From a virus: a stretch of 64,000 nucleotides of DNA. The stretch covers positions 1 through 64,000 of the IMG/VR virus record IMGVR_UViG_3300034220_000029; one strand, 5' to 3'. The notes beneath the pieces were generated by a model. That model made no database searches, was not told the DNA's origin, and worked only from the letters and a program-made list of their open reading frames with translations. Numbering within the stretch: the stretch's first letter is position 1; every line of letters begins with the position of its first letter. The position numbers and the translations under genes were made by a program. Positions 53,905-62,635 of the stretch are shown here, piece after piece.

Positions 53905-55622
53905 GCCTTGAGCTGGCGGACCAGCATTACAAGCGCCTGCTGTCGAAGACGACGCGGCGCCTGTCCCGCGCCGACCTTGCCAAGTGGATCACCGACAACA
54001 CGTACATCGGCGGCCGGCCGTTCTCGTTCAAGGACCACGAGTTTCAGGAAAAAATCCTGCAGGACACGAGCCAGGAGATCGTGATCATGAAGTCGGCCCA
54101 GCTGGGCCTGTCCGAGATGAGCCTGCGCATGGCGCTGGGCCTGGTGATGCTCATGCCGGGCAACTTCGCCATCGGCTACACGTTCCCGACAGCGTCCTTC
54201 GCGTCGCACTACTCGAAGACCCGGTTCGACCCCATCGTGCGCGGCTCGCCGAGCCTGCGCGCCGCGGTGCGGCTGACCGACCTCGACAACGCCGAGAGCA
54301 AGGCCTTCGGCCCCGGGCGCTTCATCTTTTTCAAGGGCGCCGCGGTCGGCAACGCCGCCATTTCCGACTCGCTTGACCTGCTGATCCACGACGAGCTTGA
54401 CTTCAGCGACCCCGACATCGTCGGCGACTACACCAGCCGCTTGATCCACTCGCCCTGGAAGATGAAAGTCAAGCTGTCCACGCCGACCTTCCCCGGCGGG
54501 CCGATCGACAGCGCGTTTGGCCAGTCCCGCAAGCACTTCAATTTCTGCCGGTGCCAGCACTGCAACACGCGGTTCATCCCGAATTTCTACGAGCACGTCA
54601 AGATTCCTGGCTGGGACAAGCACCTCGACGAGATCACGCGCGACAACCTGCACACCGTCAACTACGCCGCGGCGAAGCTGCTGTGCCCGAGCTGCTTCCA
54701 GGCGGTGGACCTGAACCCCGAGCACCGCGAGTGGGTGTGCGAGAACCCGGAGGAGCCGCACATCGCCGCCGGGTACAAGGTCAGCCCGTTCGATGCCCCG
54801 AACGTCATCACGCTGTCCAACCTGATCGAGGCGTCCACCAGCTACGCCAGCAAGGCGAAGTTCCGCCAGTTCTCCCTGGGCATTCCCGCGGCCGACGCCG
54901 ACAGCGGCTTGACCGAGGAGGACCTTGAGCGGATCGGGGTGCAGATGGTGCAGAGCCCGTTCACGACGCACGTCATGGGGATTGACCTGGGCTTGACCTG
55001 CCACTTCATGGTGGGCAGCTTGACGCCGGAGGGCCAGCTCGTCGTGGTGCACTACGAGCGGGTACCGCTCAAGGCCTTCCGCGAGCGGTACACCGCCCTG
55101 AAGTCGCAGTACCGCATCTCGATCGTGGTGAGCGACATCCAGCCGTACACCGACCTGATCATGTCGATGAGCGCCATTGACCACAACCTCTTCGGCGCCA
55201 GGTACGTGACGCGCCAAGGCCTTGAGGTCTACGACGTGAAGGTGCAAGACCCCGACAACGACAACGCCATCGAGGGCGTCCGCGAGATCAGCGTCAACCG
55301 GAACGCCATCTTCGACAAGATCATGTCGGAAGTGCGCCCGGCCGATGGCGAGGCCCCGCGCGTGGTGATCAGGAAGCTGGAGGACTGGGAGCTCATCAAA
55401 TCCCACATGACCGACATGAAGCGGGCCTCGGCGACCCTGCGCAACGGCGAGTTCACCAGCGTCTGGCAGAAGTCCAGCAAGGGCAACGACCACTACCACC
55501 ACACGCTGGGCTACCTCTGGATCGCCGCCCAGCTGCGCGGGATCGCGATGGGCGGCATGGCCACCGGGATGCCTGGCGTCAGCACTTTCAAGATCAAGGG
55601 CTCCACGCCGGTCCGTAGGTAG
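53901..55622 (+). CDS. terL: Terminase large subunit (GpA-type)
   Basis: GTG start overlapping the preceding stop (GTGA). The ATPase has a Walker A-like MKSAQLGLSE (residues 63-72) and Walker B LLIHDELD near 160; a zinc-ribbon-like insertion (CRCQHC, CPSC) lies between 215 and 275; the nuclease part begins at GIDLGLTCHF. This is the lambda GpA type, which makes cos ends or headful cuts. It drives DNA into the prohead with the portal encoded next. A motif copy (55250-55259) encodes Asp-Pro-Asp-Asn. Confidence 0.93.
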   Translation: MSLELADQHYKRLLSKTTRRLSRADLAKWITDNTYIGGRPFSFKDHEFQEKILQDTSQEIVIMKSAQLGLSEMSLRMALGLVMLMPGNFAIGYTFPTASFASHYSKTRFDPIVRGSPSLRAAVRLTDLDNAESKAFGPGRFIFFKGAAVGNAAISDSLDLLIHDELDFSDPDIVGDYTSRLIHSPWKMKVKLSTPTFPGGPIDSAFGQSRKHFNFCRCQHCNTRFIPNFYEHVKIPGWDKHLDEITRDNLHTVNYAAAKLLCPSCFQAVDLNPEHREWVCENPEEPHIAAGYKVSPFDAPNVITLSNLIEASTSYASKAKFRQFSLGIPAADADSGLTEEDLERIGVQMVQSPFTTHVMGIDLGLTCHFMVGSLTPEGQLVVVHYERVPLKAFRERYTALKSQYRISIVVSDIQPYTDLIMSMSAIDHNLFGARYVTRQGLEVYDVKVQDPDNDNAIEGVREISVNRNAIFDKIMSEVRPADGEAPRVVIRKLEDWELIKSHMTDMKRASATLRNGEFTSVWQKSSKGNDHYHHTLGYLWIAAQLRGIAMGGMATGMPGVSTFKIKGSTPVRR

Positions 55623-55660
55623 GGGATTGCTTACGGCATTGACGCGGCCCTAGTGTCTTC
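55622..55660 (+). promoter_or_regulatory. Repeated element before the portal gene
   Basis: GGGGATTG at 55622 and, 24 bases on, GGCCCTAGTGTC at 55646, followed by TTC. The same two blocks with the same spacing occur at 63045-63080, before the tail tube gene. Probably a late promoter or processing signal. Confidence 0.5.
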
Positions 55661-55663
55661 GCA

Positions 55664-57193
55664 ATGTTCGGCAAACTGAAAACCTTTTTCCTGGGTGCGG
55701 GGGCCACTGTCGAGAAGACGGGTGCCGCCGCGCTGCCGCCTATCGTCGACCCGAAGGTGCCCAACCGCCCGCAGGGTGTCCAGTCGGCCAGCAAGCGGAC
55801 GGCAACGTCCACCGGGGACCTGAAGCTTTCCGCGACCGACCGGCGCACCGCAAACCTTGACCTGCTGACGCTGCGCAACGGCACGTCCACCAAATCGACG
55901 ATCCGGGACCTGGCGGCAGTCAGTCCCGACCTCTCCGCCAGCGTCTGGGCGTACCAGCGCATGGTGGTCACGCGGAACTTTTCCGCTGTGGCCCGCAACA
56001 TGGACGGCACGATCAACGTGCCGGCGACCGAGCTGGCGCAGCAGCTGCTGTCCCGGTTCAACTTCCTGACCGACTACAACGACGGCTTCTCAGGCGTCTC
56101 ATCGATCCACTCGGTGGCCGAGAGCCTGGCGCTGGAGCTGCGCCTGTACGGCGCCTGCTCGATGGAGCTGGTGCTGGACAAGGCCCGCGTGCCCAACCGC
56201 CTGCAGCCGATCTCCACCACGCAGATCGAGTTCTTCGAGGACAACACCGGCTACGTGTACCCGGTCCAGAAGGCCAACGGCGAGGAGATCAACCTCGACA
56301 CGCCCGCGTTCTTCTACGAGGCGCTTGACCAGGACCTGCTGACGGCTTACTCGAACGCCCCAATGGAGGCGGCGCTGCAGGCGGTGCTTGCAGATACGGA
56401 ATTCACGAATGACGTACGCCGCGTGATCAAGCGCGCGCTGCACCCGCGCCTCGACGTCACCATCAATTCCGAGCTGTTCCGCAAGAACGCCCCGATCGAC
56501 GTGATCGGTGATCCCGAGAAGATGCGGGCCTACCAGGAAAACTTCATCCGCGACGTGGAGTCGACTGTCAACGGCCTGGAGCCGGACGACGCGCTGGTGC
56601 ACTTCGACTCGGTCGAATTCGACTACCTCAACAACGGCAACGTCACGCTCAACAAGGAGTACGAGACGCTGCAGGGCATGGTCAACGCGAAGACCGCCAC
56701 CGGCACGAAAGCGCCTCCCGCGGTGCTTGGCCACGGCGCCACGTCCCAGAACATCGCCTCGACCGAGACCTTGCTGTTCATGCGCTACTGCGAGGGCGTG
56801 CAGAACAAGATCAACTCGATCCTCTCGCGCGCCATGACGCTGGGTGTGCGCCTGCTTGGCCAGGATTGCTACGTGCAGTTCGCGTTCGACCGCATCGACC
56901 TGCGCCCCGACGCCGAGCTGGAGGCCTTCCGCTCCATGAAGCAGAGCCGGGTGCTCGAGCAACTGTCGATCGGTTTCATCTCCGACGAAGAGGCTGCCAT
57001 CGAGCTGACCGGCCGGCTGCCTGCGGCCGGCGCGCCGAAGCTGAGCGGGACCTTCTTCAAGGCCGGCGCCAGCGACCCCAACGCGGTCGAAGAGAACCCG
57101 ACCAGCAACACCAGCACCGGCCCCGAGGGCCCGCGCGACACCAAGACCCAGACACCGACACAACCAAAAGGCCCCGTCAAACGGGTGAAGTGA
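55664..57193 (+). CDS. Portal protein
   Basis: The 509-residue protein follows the terminase and precedes the protease, as in lambda-type gene order. The central region (ELRLYGACSMELVLDKARVP; IEFFEDNTGYVYPVQK; HPRLDVTINSELF) is typical of phage portals, and the C-terminus is Pro/Thr-rich. Twelve copies would form the DNA entry channel. Confidence 0.85.
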   Translation: MFGKLKTFFLGAGATVEKTGAAALPPIVDPKVPNRPQGVQSASKRTATSTGDLKLSATDRRTANLDLLTLRNGTSTKSTIRDLAAVSPDLSASVWAYQRMVVTRNFSAVARNMDGTINVPATELAQQLLSRFNFLTDYNDGFSGVSSIHSVAESLALELRLYGACSMELVLDKARVPNRLQPISTTQIEFFEDNTGYVYPVQKANGEEINLDTPAFFYEALDQDLLTAYSNAPMEAALQAVLADTEFTNDVRRVIKRALHPRLDVTINSELFRKNAPIDVIGDPEKMRAYQENFIRDVESTVNGLEPDDALVHFDSVEFDYLNNGNVTLNKEYETLQGMVNAKTATGTKAPPAVLGHGATSQNIASTETLLFMRYCEGVQNKINSILSRAMTLGVRLLGQDCYVQFAFDRIDLRPDAELEAFRSMKQSRVLEQLSIGFISDEEAAIELTGRLPAAGAPKLSGTFFKAGASDPNAVEENPTSNTSTGPEGPRDTKTQTPTQPKGPVKRVK

Positions 57194-57194
57194 C

Positions 57195-58634
57195 ATGGAC
57201 ATTTTTGACATCAAGATGTGGGCCGGCACCGAAGAAGCTCTCGCCGGCTACCTGCTGACGCTCAAGCGGATCACCGCCGATGGTGCGCTGACCAAGAAGG
57301 CCGACATCTACGGCGACGGTGACCGCGCCGAGCGCCCACCCCGCCTGTTCTCCAAGCAGGGTGACATCGGCGTGATCTCGATCTCGGGCTCGCTGAACAA
57401 CTCCAGCTCGTGGATCAACGAGTATTACGGCATGACGGGGTACCCGGAGATTCGGGCGGCCCTTGTCCACGCGGCCATGCAGGAAGACATCAAGCACATC
57501 GTGCTCGACATCAAGTCCGGCGGCGGCGCGGTTTCCGGCTGCTCCGACACGGGCGACCTGATCAAGACCATCGACGGCCAGGTGAAGCCGGTCAGCTCGT
57601 TCTCCGACGGCATGATCGCGTCCGCCGCGTACTGGCTTGGCGCGTCGGCCCGGGACTTGACCATCGGCAAGGTCACCGAGGCTGGCTCCATCGGCGTGCT
57701 GGTGATGCACCAGGAAATGAGCAGGATGCTGGCCGAGGCGGGCATCACGATCAACGTGATCCGCTCCGGCAAGTTCAAGGCTCTCGGCAATTCGATGGAG
57801 CCGCTGAGCGAGCTTGGCAAGGAAACCATTCAGGCCCAAGTCGATGAGATGAACGATATGTTCGTCGCCCACGTTGCCGAGTGCCGCAAGACGACCCCCG
57901 CTCTCGTCGAGAGCCGGATGGGCCAGGGCCGCGTGTTCATTGGGCAGACCGCCATGGACGTCGGCCTGGTCGACGCGATCTCCAACTTCGACACCTTCAT
58001 GTCGAAGAAGCAGGGGGAGATTGACTCTACAAAACAACAGCCCAAGTATGGTGCCAACCTTCCAAAAGGATCTATTTTGAAAACAGCATTGACACAACAA
58101 GCAATCGCCGCGATGGCCGCGGGCGCCGTACTGCTGGAGACCCCCGTGGTTCCCGGCGCGACTGCTCCGGTCGCTGAGGTTCCTGCCCCAGTGGCTGAAG
58201 TCCCAGCTCCCGCTGAGATCGCCCCAGTCGCCGAGACGCCCGCCGCGAACGCCGATGTGGTGTCTTTGCTGCAGGGCCAATTGGCCGCTGCACAAGGCCA
58301 GGTGGTCACCCTGAACGTCGAGCTGCAGACCGCAAAGTCTGCCGCTGCTGGCGTCACTGCCGCCGCCGAAAAGATGCGCCCTGTCGTGCGCGCTGCCGTC
58401 GGCAACCTGCGCATCGCGCTGGGTGGCACTGACGCAGGCGTCGAGGCACTGGACGACGCCGGCCTGCTCGCTGAGCACGCCAACCTGGCGGCCCAGTTCG
58501 ACAAAAAGTTCAAGGCTGGTGGCGTGGCGGCAGTGCCGTCCGCCAACGCCGAAAAGGAGAGCGAAGTTGGCGTGGATGAACCACGCCGCCAAGCTCGTTT
58601 GGCAGCCACCCTCAACAGCAACAGCAAAAAATAA
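57195..58634 (+). CDS. S49-type prohead protease fused to scaffold
   Basis: Residues 1-275 form a ClpP/S49 peptidase: GDIGVISISGSL, SGGGAVSGCSDTG, the nucleophile Ser143 in MIASAAYWLG and a Lys of SGKFKALG (193/195). From about 290 the protein changes to an Ala/Val/Pro-rich linker (APVAEVPAPVAEVPAPAE) and a coiled-coil end, the scaffold. As with lambda C/Nu3, an internal start at 58077 may give scaffold alone. The start ATG at 57195 follows the portal stop by one base. Confidence 0.88.
   Translation: MDIFDIKMWAGTEEALAGYLLTLKRITADGALTKKADIYGDGDRAERPPRLFSKQGDIGVISISGSLNNSSSWINEYYGMTGYPEIRAALVHAAMQEDIKHIVLDIKSGGGAVSGCSDTGDLIKTIDGQVKPVSSFSDGMIASAAYWLGASARDLTIGKVTEAGSIGVLVMHQEMSRMLAEAGITINVIRSGKFKALGNSMEPLSELGKETIQAQVDEMNDMFVAHVAECRKTTPALVESRMGQGRVFIGQTAMDVGLVDAISNFDTFMSKKQGEIDSTKQQPKYGANLPKGSILKTALTQQAIAAMAAGAVLLETPVVPGATAPVAEVPAPVAEVPAPAEIAPVAETPAANADVVSLLQGQLAAAQGQVVTLNVELQTAKSAAAGVTAAAEKMRPVVRAAVGNLRIALGGTDAGVEALDDAGLLAEHANLAAQFDKKFKAGGVAAVPSANAEKESEVGVDEPRRQARLAATLNSNSKK
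58077..58634 (+). CDS. Internal scaffold protein (in-frame TTG start)
   Basis: An in-frame TTG at 58077 lies six bases after AAAAGGA, a good ribosome site within the protease-scaffold gene. It would produce the 185-residue scaffold (LKTALTQQAIAAMAAGA...). Lambda makes Nu3 in the same way from gene C. Confidence 0.55.
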   Translation: MKTALTQQAIAAMAAGAVLLETPVVPGATAPVAEVPAPVAEVPAPAEIAPVAETPAANADVVSLLQGQLAAAQGQVVTLNVELQTAKSAAAGVTAAAEKMRPVVRAAVGNLRIALGGTDAGVEALDDAGLLAEHANLAAQFDKKFKAGGVAAVPSANAEKESEVGVDEPRRQARLAATLNSNSKK

Positions 58635-58648
58635 GGAGCTAGTTAATC

Positions 58649-59137
58649 ATGCCTAAATTCAAGTTTGGCGTAGTCATGGACCTGGCGGAGGCACAAACCG
58701 CCCGCCTGGCAGACGGCGCCTCCGGCTCGGCCACCCAGCTGGCCAAAGAAGACAACGACAAGTTCGTCAAGCTGATTGGCGACAGCCAGTACGGCTTGTG
58801 CGCTGTCGGCAATGAGATCGAGGGCGTCGTGTCCGTCGCGAATGACATCGCGCCCGGCGACGGTTTCAACCTCGGCTCGATCATCAACAACGTCCGCGCC
58901 CGCGTCAAGGTCACCCTCGACGGCCTGCAGGCAACACCCGGCACCGGCACCCTCGTGGTCGGCGACTACGTGGTCTGCGGCACCGTGACCGCTCGCGGCA
59001 CCGTTCTGCCAGGCCCACCCAAGGTGTGCAAGGCGACGGCAGCAGCAACCGGCATCGTCTTCAAGTGGCGTGTTGTGTCCTTCATCTCGGGAACTGGCGC
59101 AGTTGGCCAGACCGCGCTGATCGAGCGCGTGTCCTAA
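58649..59137 (+). CDS. Capsid decoration/stabilisation protein
   Basis: MPKFKFGVVMDLAEAQTARL, then a compact beta-rich body (VGNEIEGVVSVANDIAPGDG) of 162 residues between scaffold and major capsid, the position of lambda gpD-like trimers. A TAAGGAGC ribosome site precedes it. Confidence 0.72.
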   Translation: MPKFKFGVVMDLAEAQTARLADGASGSATQLAKEDNDKFVKLIGDSQYGLCAVGNEIEGVVSVANDIAPGDGFNLGSIINNVRARVKVTLDGLQATPGTGTLVVGDYVVCGTVTARGTVLPGPPKVCKATAAATGIVFKWRVVSFISGTGAVGQTALIERVS

Positions 59138-59164
59138 ACCCAAAAAGAAATCAAGGAGCGAATC

Positions 59165-60346
59165 GTGAGCAAACAAGAACTCGTAATTGTCGACGCGCGC
59201 GGCGACAAGAAACCAGTCGATCTGAGCGTTGCCCTGTACAAGGACGCCGCTGAAGCAGGCTTGAGCCTGGGTCAACACATGGCCAACGTCTACCCGACGA
59301 ACGCCAACAAAGACGGCACTGCCATGCAGCAGGTGCTCGAGCAGTGCGGCATCTTCGTCAAGGGCAACAAGGAATTCGGCATCCGTGCTTCGAGCATGGA
59401 CGACATCCTGAACCCCAAGGAAGCCGCATCGGCCATCACCCGCGACGGCATCCCGGCTTCCCGCCTGCTGTTCCCGGCCGTGATCCTCGACATCATCGAG
59501 GACAAGCTGCAGCGCGACTACTCGACCAACCCCAACGCCTTGACCAGCATGGTTGCCGTCGACGACAGCATCCAGGGTGATCGCTGGGAGCGCCCGGTCC
59601 TGAACTTCGACAAGCCTGAAGAGGCCCGTTCGGCACCCGTGAGCCAGCTCTCGCTGCCAAACAGCATGCTGACGATCACTGCGTCGGACAAAACCATGCG
59701 CATCCCCAACTGGGCGATCGGCATGACGATCTCTGAGCAGGCGCTGAAGTCCACGACCCTTGACCTGGTTGGCCTGGCCGTGAGCCGCCAAGCTGCTGTC
59801 GAAGGCAACGAGCGCGCCAACGGCTACATCCTGTCGCTGCTGCAAGGCGACACGGACTACAGCATGGTTGCTCTGTCGGCAATCGCTGGCAAGGTGCAGA
59901 CCGCCGTGTCCCTGGACTCCGCAGCCTCCGCCGGCCTGACCCAGAAGGCCTGGCTGACCTGGTTGTCGCAGCGTTCCGAGAAGCGTGTCATCACCCACGT
60001 CGTGACCGACCTGGCTGGCGCCATGGCCATCGAGAGCCGCGTCGGCAAGCCGGTGGTGGTCGGTGACAACCCAACCAGCGTTCGCATCGACACGCTGATG
60101 GAAGTCATCAACCCAATGTGGCCCGCCAAGGTCAAGGTCTTCCTGACCAACGACGTGAACTGGCCTGCCAAGACCATCATGGGCATCGATCAGCGCTATG
60201 CGATCCACCGCGTCAACTCCTTGACCGCCCAGTACAGCGCCATCGAGCAGTTCGTGCTGAAGCGTGCCACGTCGCTGCGTATCGACAAAGGCGAAGCAGT
60301 CGTCCGACTGTTTGACGAGGCCTTCGAGGTTCTGACCTACGCGTAA
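59165..60346 (+). CDS. Major capsid protein
   Basis: A 393-residue protein with GTG start after CAAGGAGCGAATC. The N-terminal part (DARGDKKPVDLSVALYKDAA) and the long A/P domain (GNERANGYILSLLQGDTDYS, VVVGDNPTSVRIDTLMEVIN) fit HK97-fold capsid proteins of the lambda gpE group. It is the most strongly positioned structural gene. Confidence 0.85.
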   Translation: MSKQELVIVDARGDKKPVDLSVALYKDAAEAGLSLGQHMANVYPTNANKDGTAMQQVLEQCGIFVKGNKEFGIRASSMDDILNPKEAASAITRDGIPASRLLFPAVILDIIEDKLQRDYSTNPNALTSMVAVDDSIQGDRWERPVLNFDKPEEARSAPVSQLSLPNSMLTITASDKTMRIPNWAIGMTISEQALKSTTLDLVGLAVSRQAAVEGNERANGYILSLLQGDTDYSMVALSAIAGKVQTAVSLDSAASAGLTQKAWLTWLSQRSEKRVITHVVTDLAGAMAIESRVGKPVVVGDNPTSVRIDTLMEVINPMWPAKVKVFLTNDVNWPAKTIMGIDQRYAIHRVNSLTAQYSAIEQFVLKRATSLRIDKGEAVVRLFDEAFEVLTYA

Positions 60347-60365
60347 TAGCGTCGGCTGACTGACC

Positions 60366-60396
60366 CGGGGCGAGCATGCGAAAGCAGCCCGCCCCG
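60366..60396 (+). terminator. Hairpin after the major capsid gene
   Basis: CGGGGCG (60366-60372) pairs with CGCCCCG (60390-60396) in the 74-base gap behind the capsid gene. It has no U-run, so it probably tunes the ratio of capsid to downstream mRNA. Confidence 0.55.
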
Positions 60397-60420
60397 TTCC
60401 CATAACCTGAGCCCAATAAA

Positions 60421-60747
60421 ATGACAAAACCTACCCTGACCCTGAACGGCCAAGCCCCCACAACCGCCGCGCCTGCAGCCACCGCCCCCGCCCCCGAGGT
60501 AACCGCGCCTGCGGTCACCACGCCTGCGGCCGACGCGCCCGACGCTCCCGCTGCCGATGCTCCTGTGCCCGAGCGCGAGACGCCGAGCCTGCTGGGTACC
60601 CGGCAGCGCATCGTGACGAAGAATGGCCAGCCCTCACTGCACCTGGTGCTCAATGAGTGGTTCGGCGCCGACTCGCGCAAGACGCTGGTCGACGACTTCA
60701 CCCAAGCCCAGCTTGACGCGGGTAAATGGCTCGTGTCCGAAGAATAA
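60421..60747 (+). CDS. Pro/Ala-rich head protein (108 aa)
   Basis: The first 50 residues are an Ala/Pro/Thr repeat (TTAAPAATAPAPEVTAPAVT), followed by a short folded end (LHLVLNEWFGADSRKTLVDD). It lies where many phages carry a small head accessory protein. Exact role unknown. Confidence 0.6.
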   Translation: MTKPTLTLNGQAPTTAAPAATAPAPEVTAPAVTTPAADAPDAPAADAPVPERETPSLLGTRQRIVTKNGQPSLHLVLNEWFGADSRKTLVDDFTQAQLDAGKWLVSEE

Positions 60748-60765
60748 TCCCGCAGGGCTTACCGC

Positions 60766-61266
60766 ATGTCTTTGACCACCTACTGTGAATACGATGAGGT
60801 TCGGGCCGCCCTTGGCGTGAATGACCTTGAGTTGAAGGAGTCGGTGCTGAGCCTTCCCGTTTACGAGATGGGCTTGGTCCGGGAGCTTTCTAAGGTCTCG
60901 ACGTCACTGAATGCGATTTTTTCCACTGTCCACTCCCTGGACGCGGCGTCTCGCACCGTGCAGGAGGCCGGGCTGCACGACGCGGTCCGCTTGTTCAGCG
61001 TTTACGCTGCCGCCAAGCAGGTGGGCGTCTCCCTTGCCACCTTCGCTCCGAAGGATGTCGGTGACGGCAAGGCCACGGTGTCCCGCTTCGCGGGCACCCC
61101 GTTCCTCGACACGCTGGAGCGGATCGACCGCTTCTACACCGAGCTGCGCGGGTCCCTGGTAGACGCCTACGAGGCGTACACGGGCGCGGCCACCTCCTTG
61201 GCCTCCACGGTGCCAGCCACCGCTTTCCTGGCCTCACCGCGGGCCTACGACCCGGTGACTGGCTGA
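60766..61266 (+). CDS. Head-tail connector-like protein (166 aa)
   Basis: Helical protein (YDEVRAALGVNDLELKESVL; RLFSVYAAAKQVGVSLATF) in the position and size of gp6/adaptor connectors. It overlaps the next start by one base. Confidence 0.6.
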   Translation: MSLTTYCEYDEVRAALGVNDLELKESVLSLPVYEMGLVRELSKVSTSLNAIFSTVHSLDAASRTVQEAGLHDAVRLFSVYAAAKQVGVSLATFAPKDVGDGKATVSRFAGTPFLDTLERIDRFYTELRGSLVDAYEAYTGAATSLASTVPATAFLASPRAYDPVTG

Positions 61267-62105
61267 TGCTGTCCCTGACGGACGCGGCGACCTACTTCGA
61301 CCGCACGCAGGTCCTCGACCCCGACACCGGCACGGTCCTGTTCCTCGGGCAGGTCGACCCCTACGACGATTCCAAGAGGGATGCTGGCGGCGCTTACCGC
61401 CGCATCCTGTCCCTGGCGCCAGGCACCGCGGTGCCGGCCAGCCGGGCCGTGCGCATCTTCGGCCAGGTCTGGCTGATCGGCAACAAGGAGGTCGACGGCC
61501 TTGAGCTCGCGCACCGCGACAAGTACGTCCTCCAGCCGGCCGGCCAGCAGCTGAGCATCGGCCGCCTCTCTGGGTACCTCGGCGCTGTGGCTGCCGGCAC
61601 GGCCTGGGCGGGCGTTGAGTGGATCAAGGACGGCAAGGAGATGGGGGCCTCTTCCGAGGTGGTCCGCATGCACAACATCTTCCTGGCCACGGGCTTCGAC
61701 GTGCGCGCGCGGGATGTGGTTTGGAACAGCAACGGCGCCTACCTCGTGCTATCAATTCATGAGCAGCCGAGCGGCTACAAGCTTGCCTCCACGGCGCAAT
61801 TGGATTACCCCGTGGCAACCGCCACCCTTGTCCCGCGCGTGTACAGCCCGACGCTGGGTGCGTACACACCGGGAGCCCCTGCCAGTGTGGCGGCCTTGCG
61901 CGTGCGGTGGCAGAACCTCTTCGCCTATGCCGATGAGGCAGCGGCGCGGTATCAGGAGGGGGACGACACAATCGTCCTGCCTGCTGGCACCGCGGTGGAC
62001 ACGGCGAGCCGGATCACGCTTGATTCCGAGGAATGGACCGTCCTGGCCGTCAATGCCCTGGGCGGCGCCGTCACTGTGCACGGGCGGCCGGCGTGGGCCA
62101 CGTAA
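61266..62105 (+). CDS. Head completion/neck protein (279 aa)
   Basis: A beta-rich protein (TGTVLFLGQVDPYDDSKRDA; VRIFGQVWLIGNKEVDG) with many Val/Gly turns, placed between connector and tail terminator. Likely a stopper or head-closure protein. The family was not identified. Confidence 0.58.
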   Translation: MLSLTDAATYFDRTQVLDPDTGTVLFLGQVDPYDDSKRDAGGAYRRILSLAPGTAVPASRAVRIFGQVWLIGNKEVDGLELAHRDKYVLQPAGQQLSIGRLSGYLGAVAAGTAWAGVEWIKDGKEMGASSEVVRMHNIFLATGFDVRARDVVWNSNGAYLVLSIHEQPSGYKLASTAQLDYPVATATLVPRVYSPTLGAYTPGAPASVAALRVRWQNLFAYADEAAARYQEGDDTIVLPAGTAVDTASRITLDSEEWTVLAVNALGGAVTVHGRPAWAT

Positions 62106-62635
62106 CGAATCTCGCCAGGTTCAACATCGGCGTGGACCTGGCCTTCAAGCAGGTCGCCGCGCTGGGCACCCAGGCCTATCGGGATTTCATCTGGCAGGTG
62201 TTCCTCCGCATCCTCCGCGAGACCCCGCAGTGGTCCGGCAAGGCCGTGGCGAACTGGAACATCAGCATCGGGGCCCCCAACTTCGATTTCATCGACAACC
62301 TCGGGGACCCGGTGGACAACTTTGGCGTCGCCCACGAGAAGGGCGATGAGCGGTGGATGCGGATCGCGCGCACGCGCAACAAGCCCATCATGCAGAGCAT
62401 CCGCTATCGGGACAAGGTCTTCATCTCCAACGGTGTGACCGGGGATGACGACGGCGGCAAGTCGGCCAACACCTACCTTGAGTCGCTGCAGGACCCGGGC
62501 TACTGGGCAAGCAAGCTGCGGGCCGTCAACCAGCCGTACGAGACCGCGCAGGAGAGCGTGATCGTCATCGGGACCAAGTTTGGAAGCAAGGGCTTCGCAC
62601 TGCCGCGCATCAGCGGTGAGGACTGGAAATCATGA
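62093..62635 (+). CDS. Tail completion / neck protein (180 aa, GTG start)
   Basis: GTG start overlapping the previous gene end by 13 bases. FKQVAALGTQAYRDFIWQVF, SGKAVANWNISIGAPNF resemble HK97 gp10-like neck proteins. It couples to the next gene (ATGA at 62632). Confidence 0.6.
   Translation: MGHVTNLARFNIGVDLAFKQVAALGTQAYRDFIWQVFLRILRETPQWSGKAVANWNISIGAPNFDFIDNLGDPVDNFGVAHEKGDERWMRIARTRNKPIMQSIRYRDKVFISNGVTGDDDGGKSANTYLESLQDPGYWASKLRAVNQPYETAQESVIVIGTKFGSKGFALPRISGEDWKS

Noticed and set aside
872-55259. CRISPR array interpretation of the repeated motif
   Set aside because: Copies are 13 bases, irregularly spaced over kilobases and in both orientations; there are no regular spacers and no cas genes.
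872-55259. Motif as a by-product of the peptide Pro-Asp-Asn-Val
   Set aside because: Most gene copies do encode Pro-Asp-Asn, but others are in the Pro-Thr-Thr frame, in reverse, or in int as Leu-Ser-Gly, and the densest cluster is non-coding.
53784-58634. Long minus-strand frames opposite the terminase, portal and protease genes
   Set aside because: They are antisense to clear morphogenesis genes and contain Val/Asp/Leu/His-rich shadow sequence.
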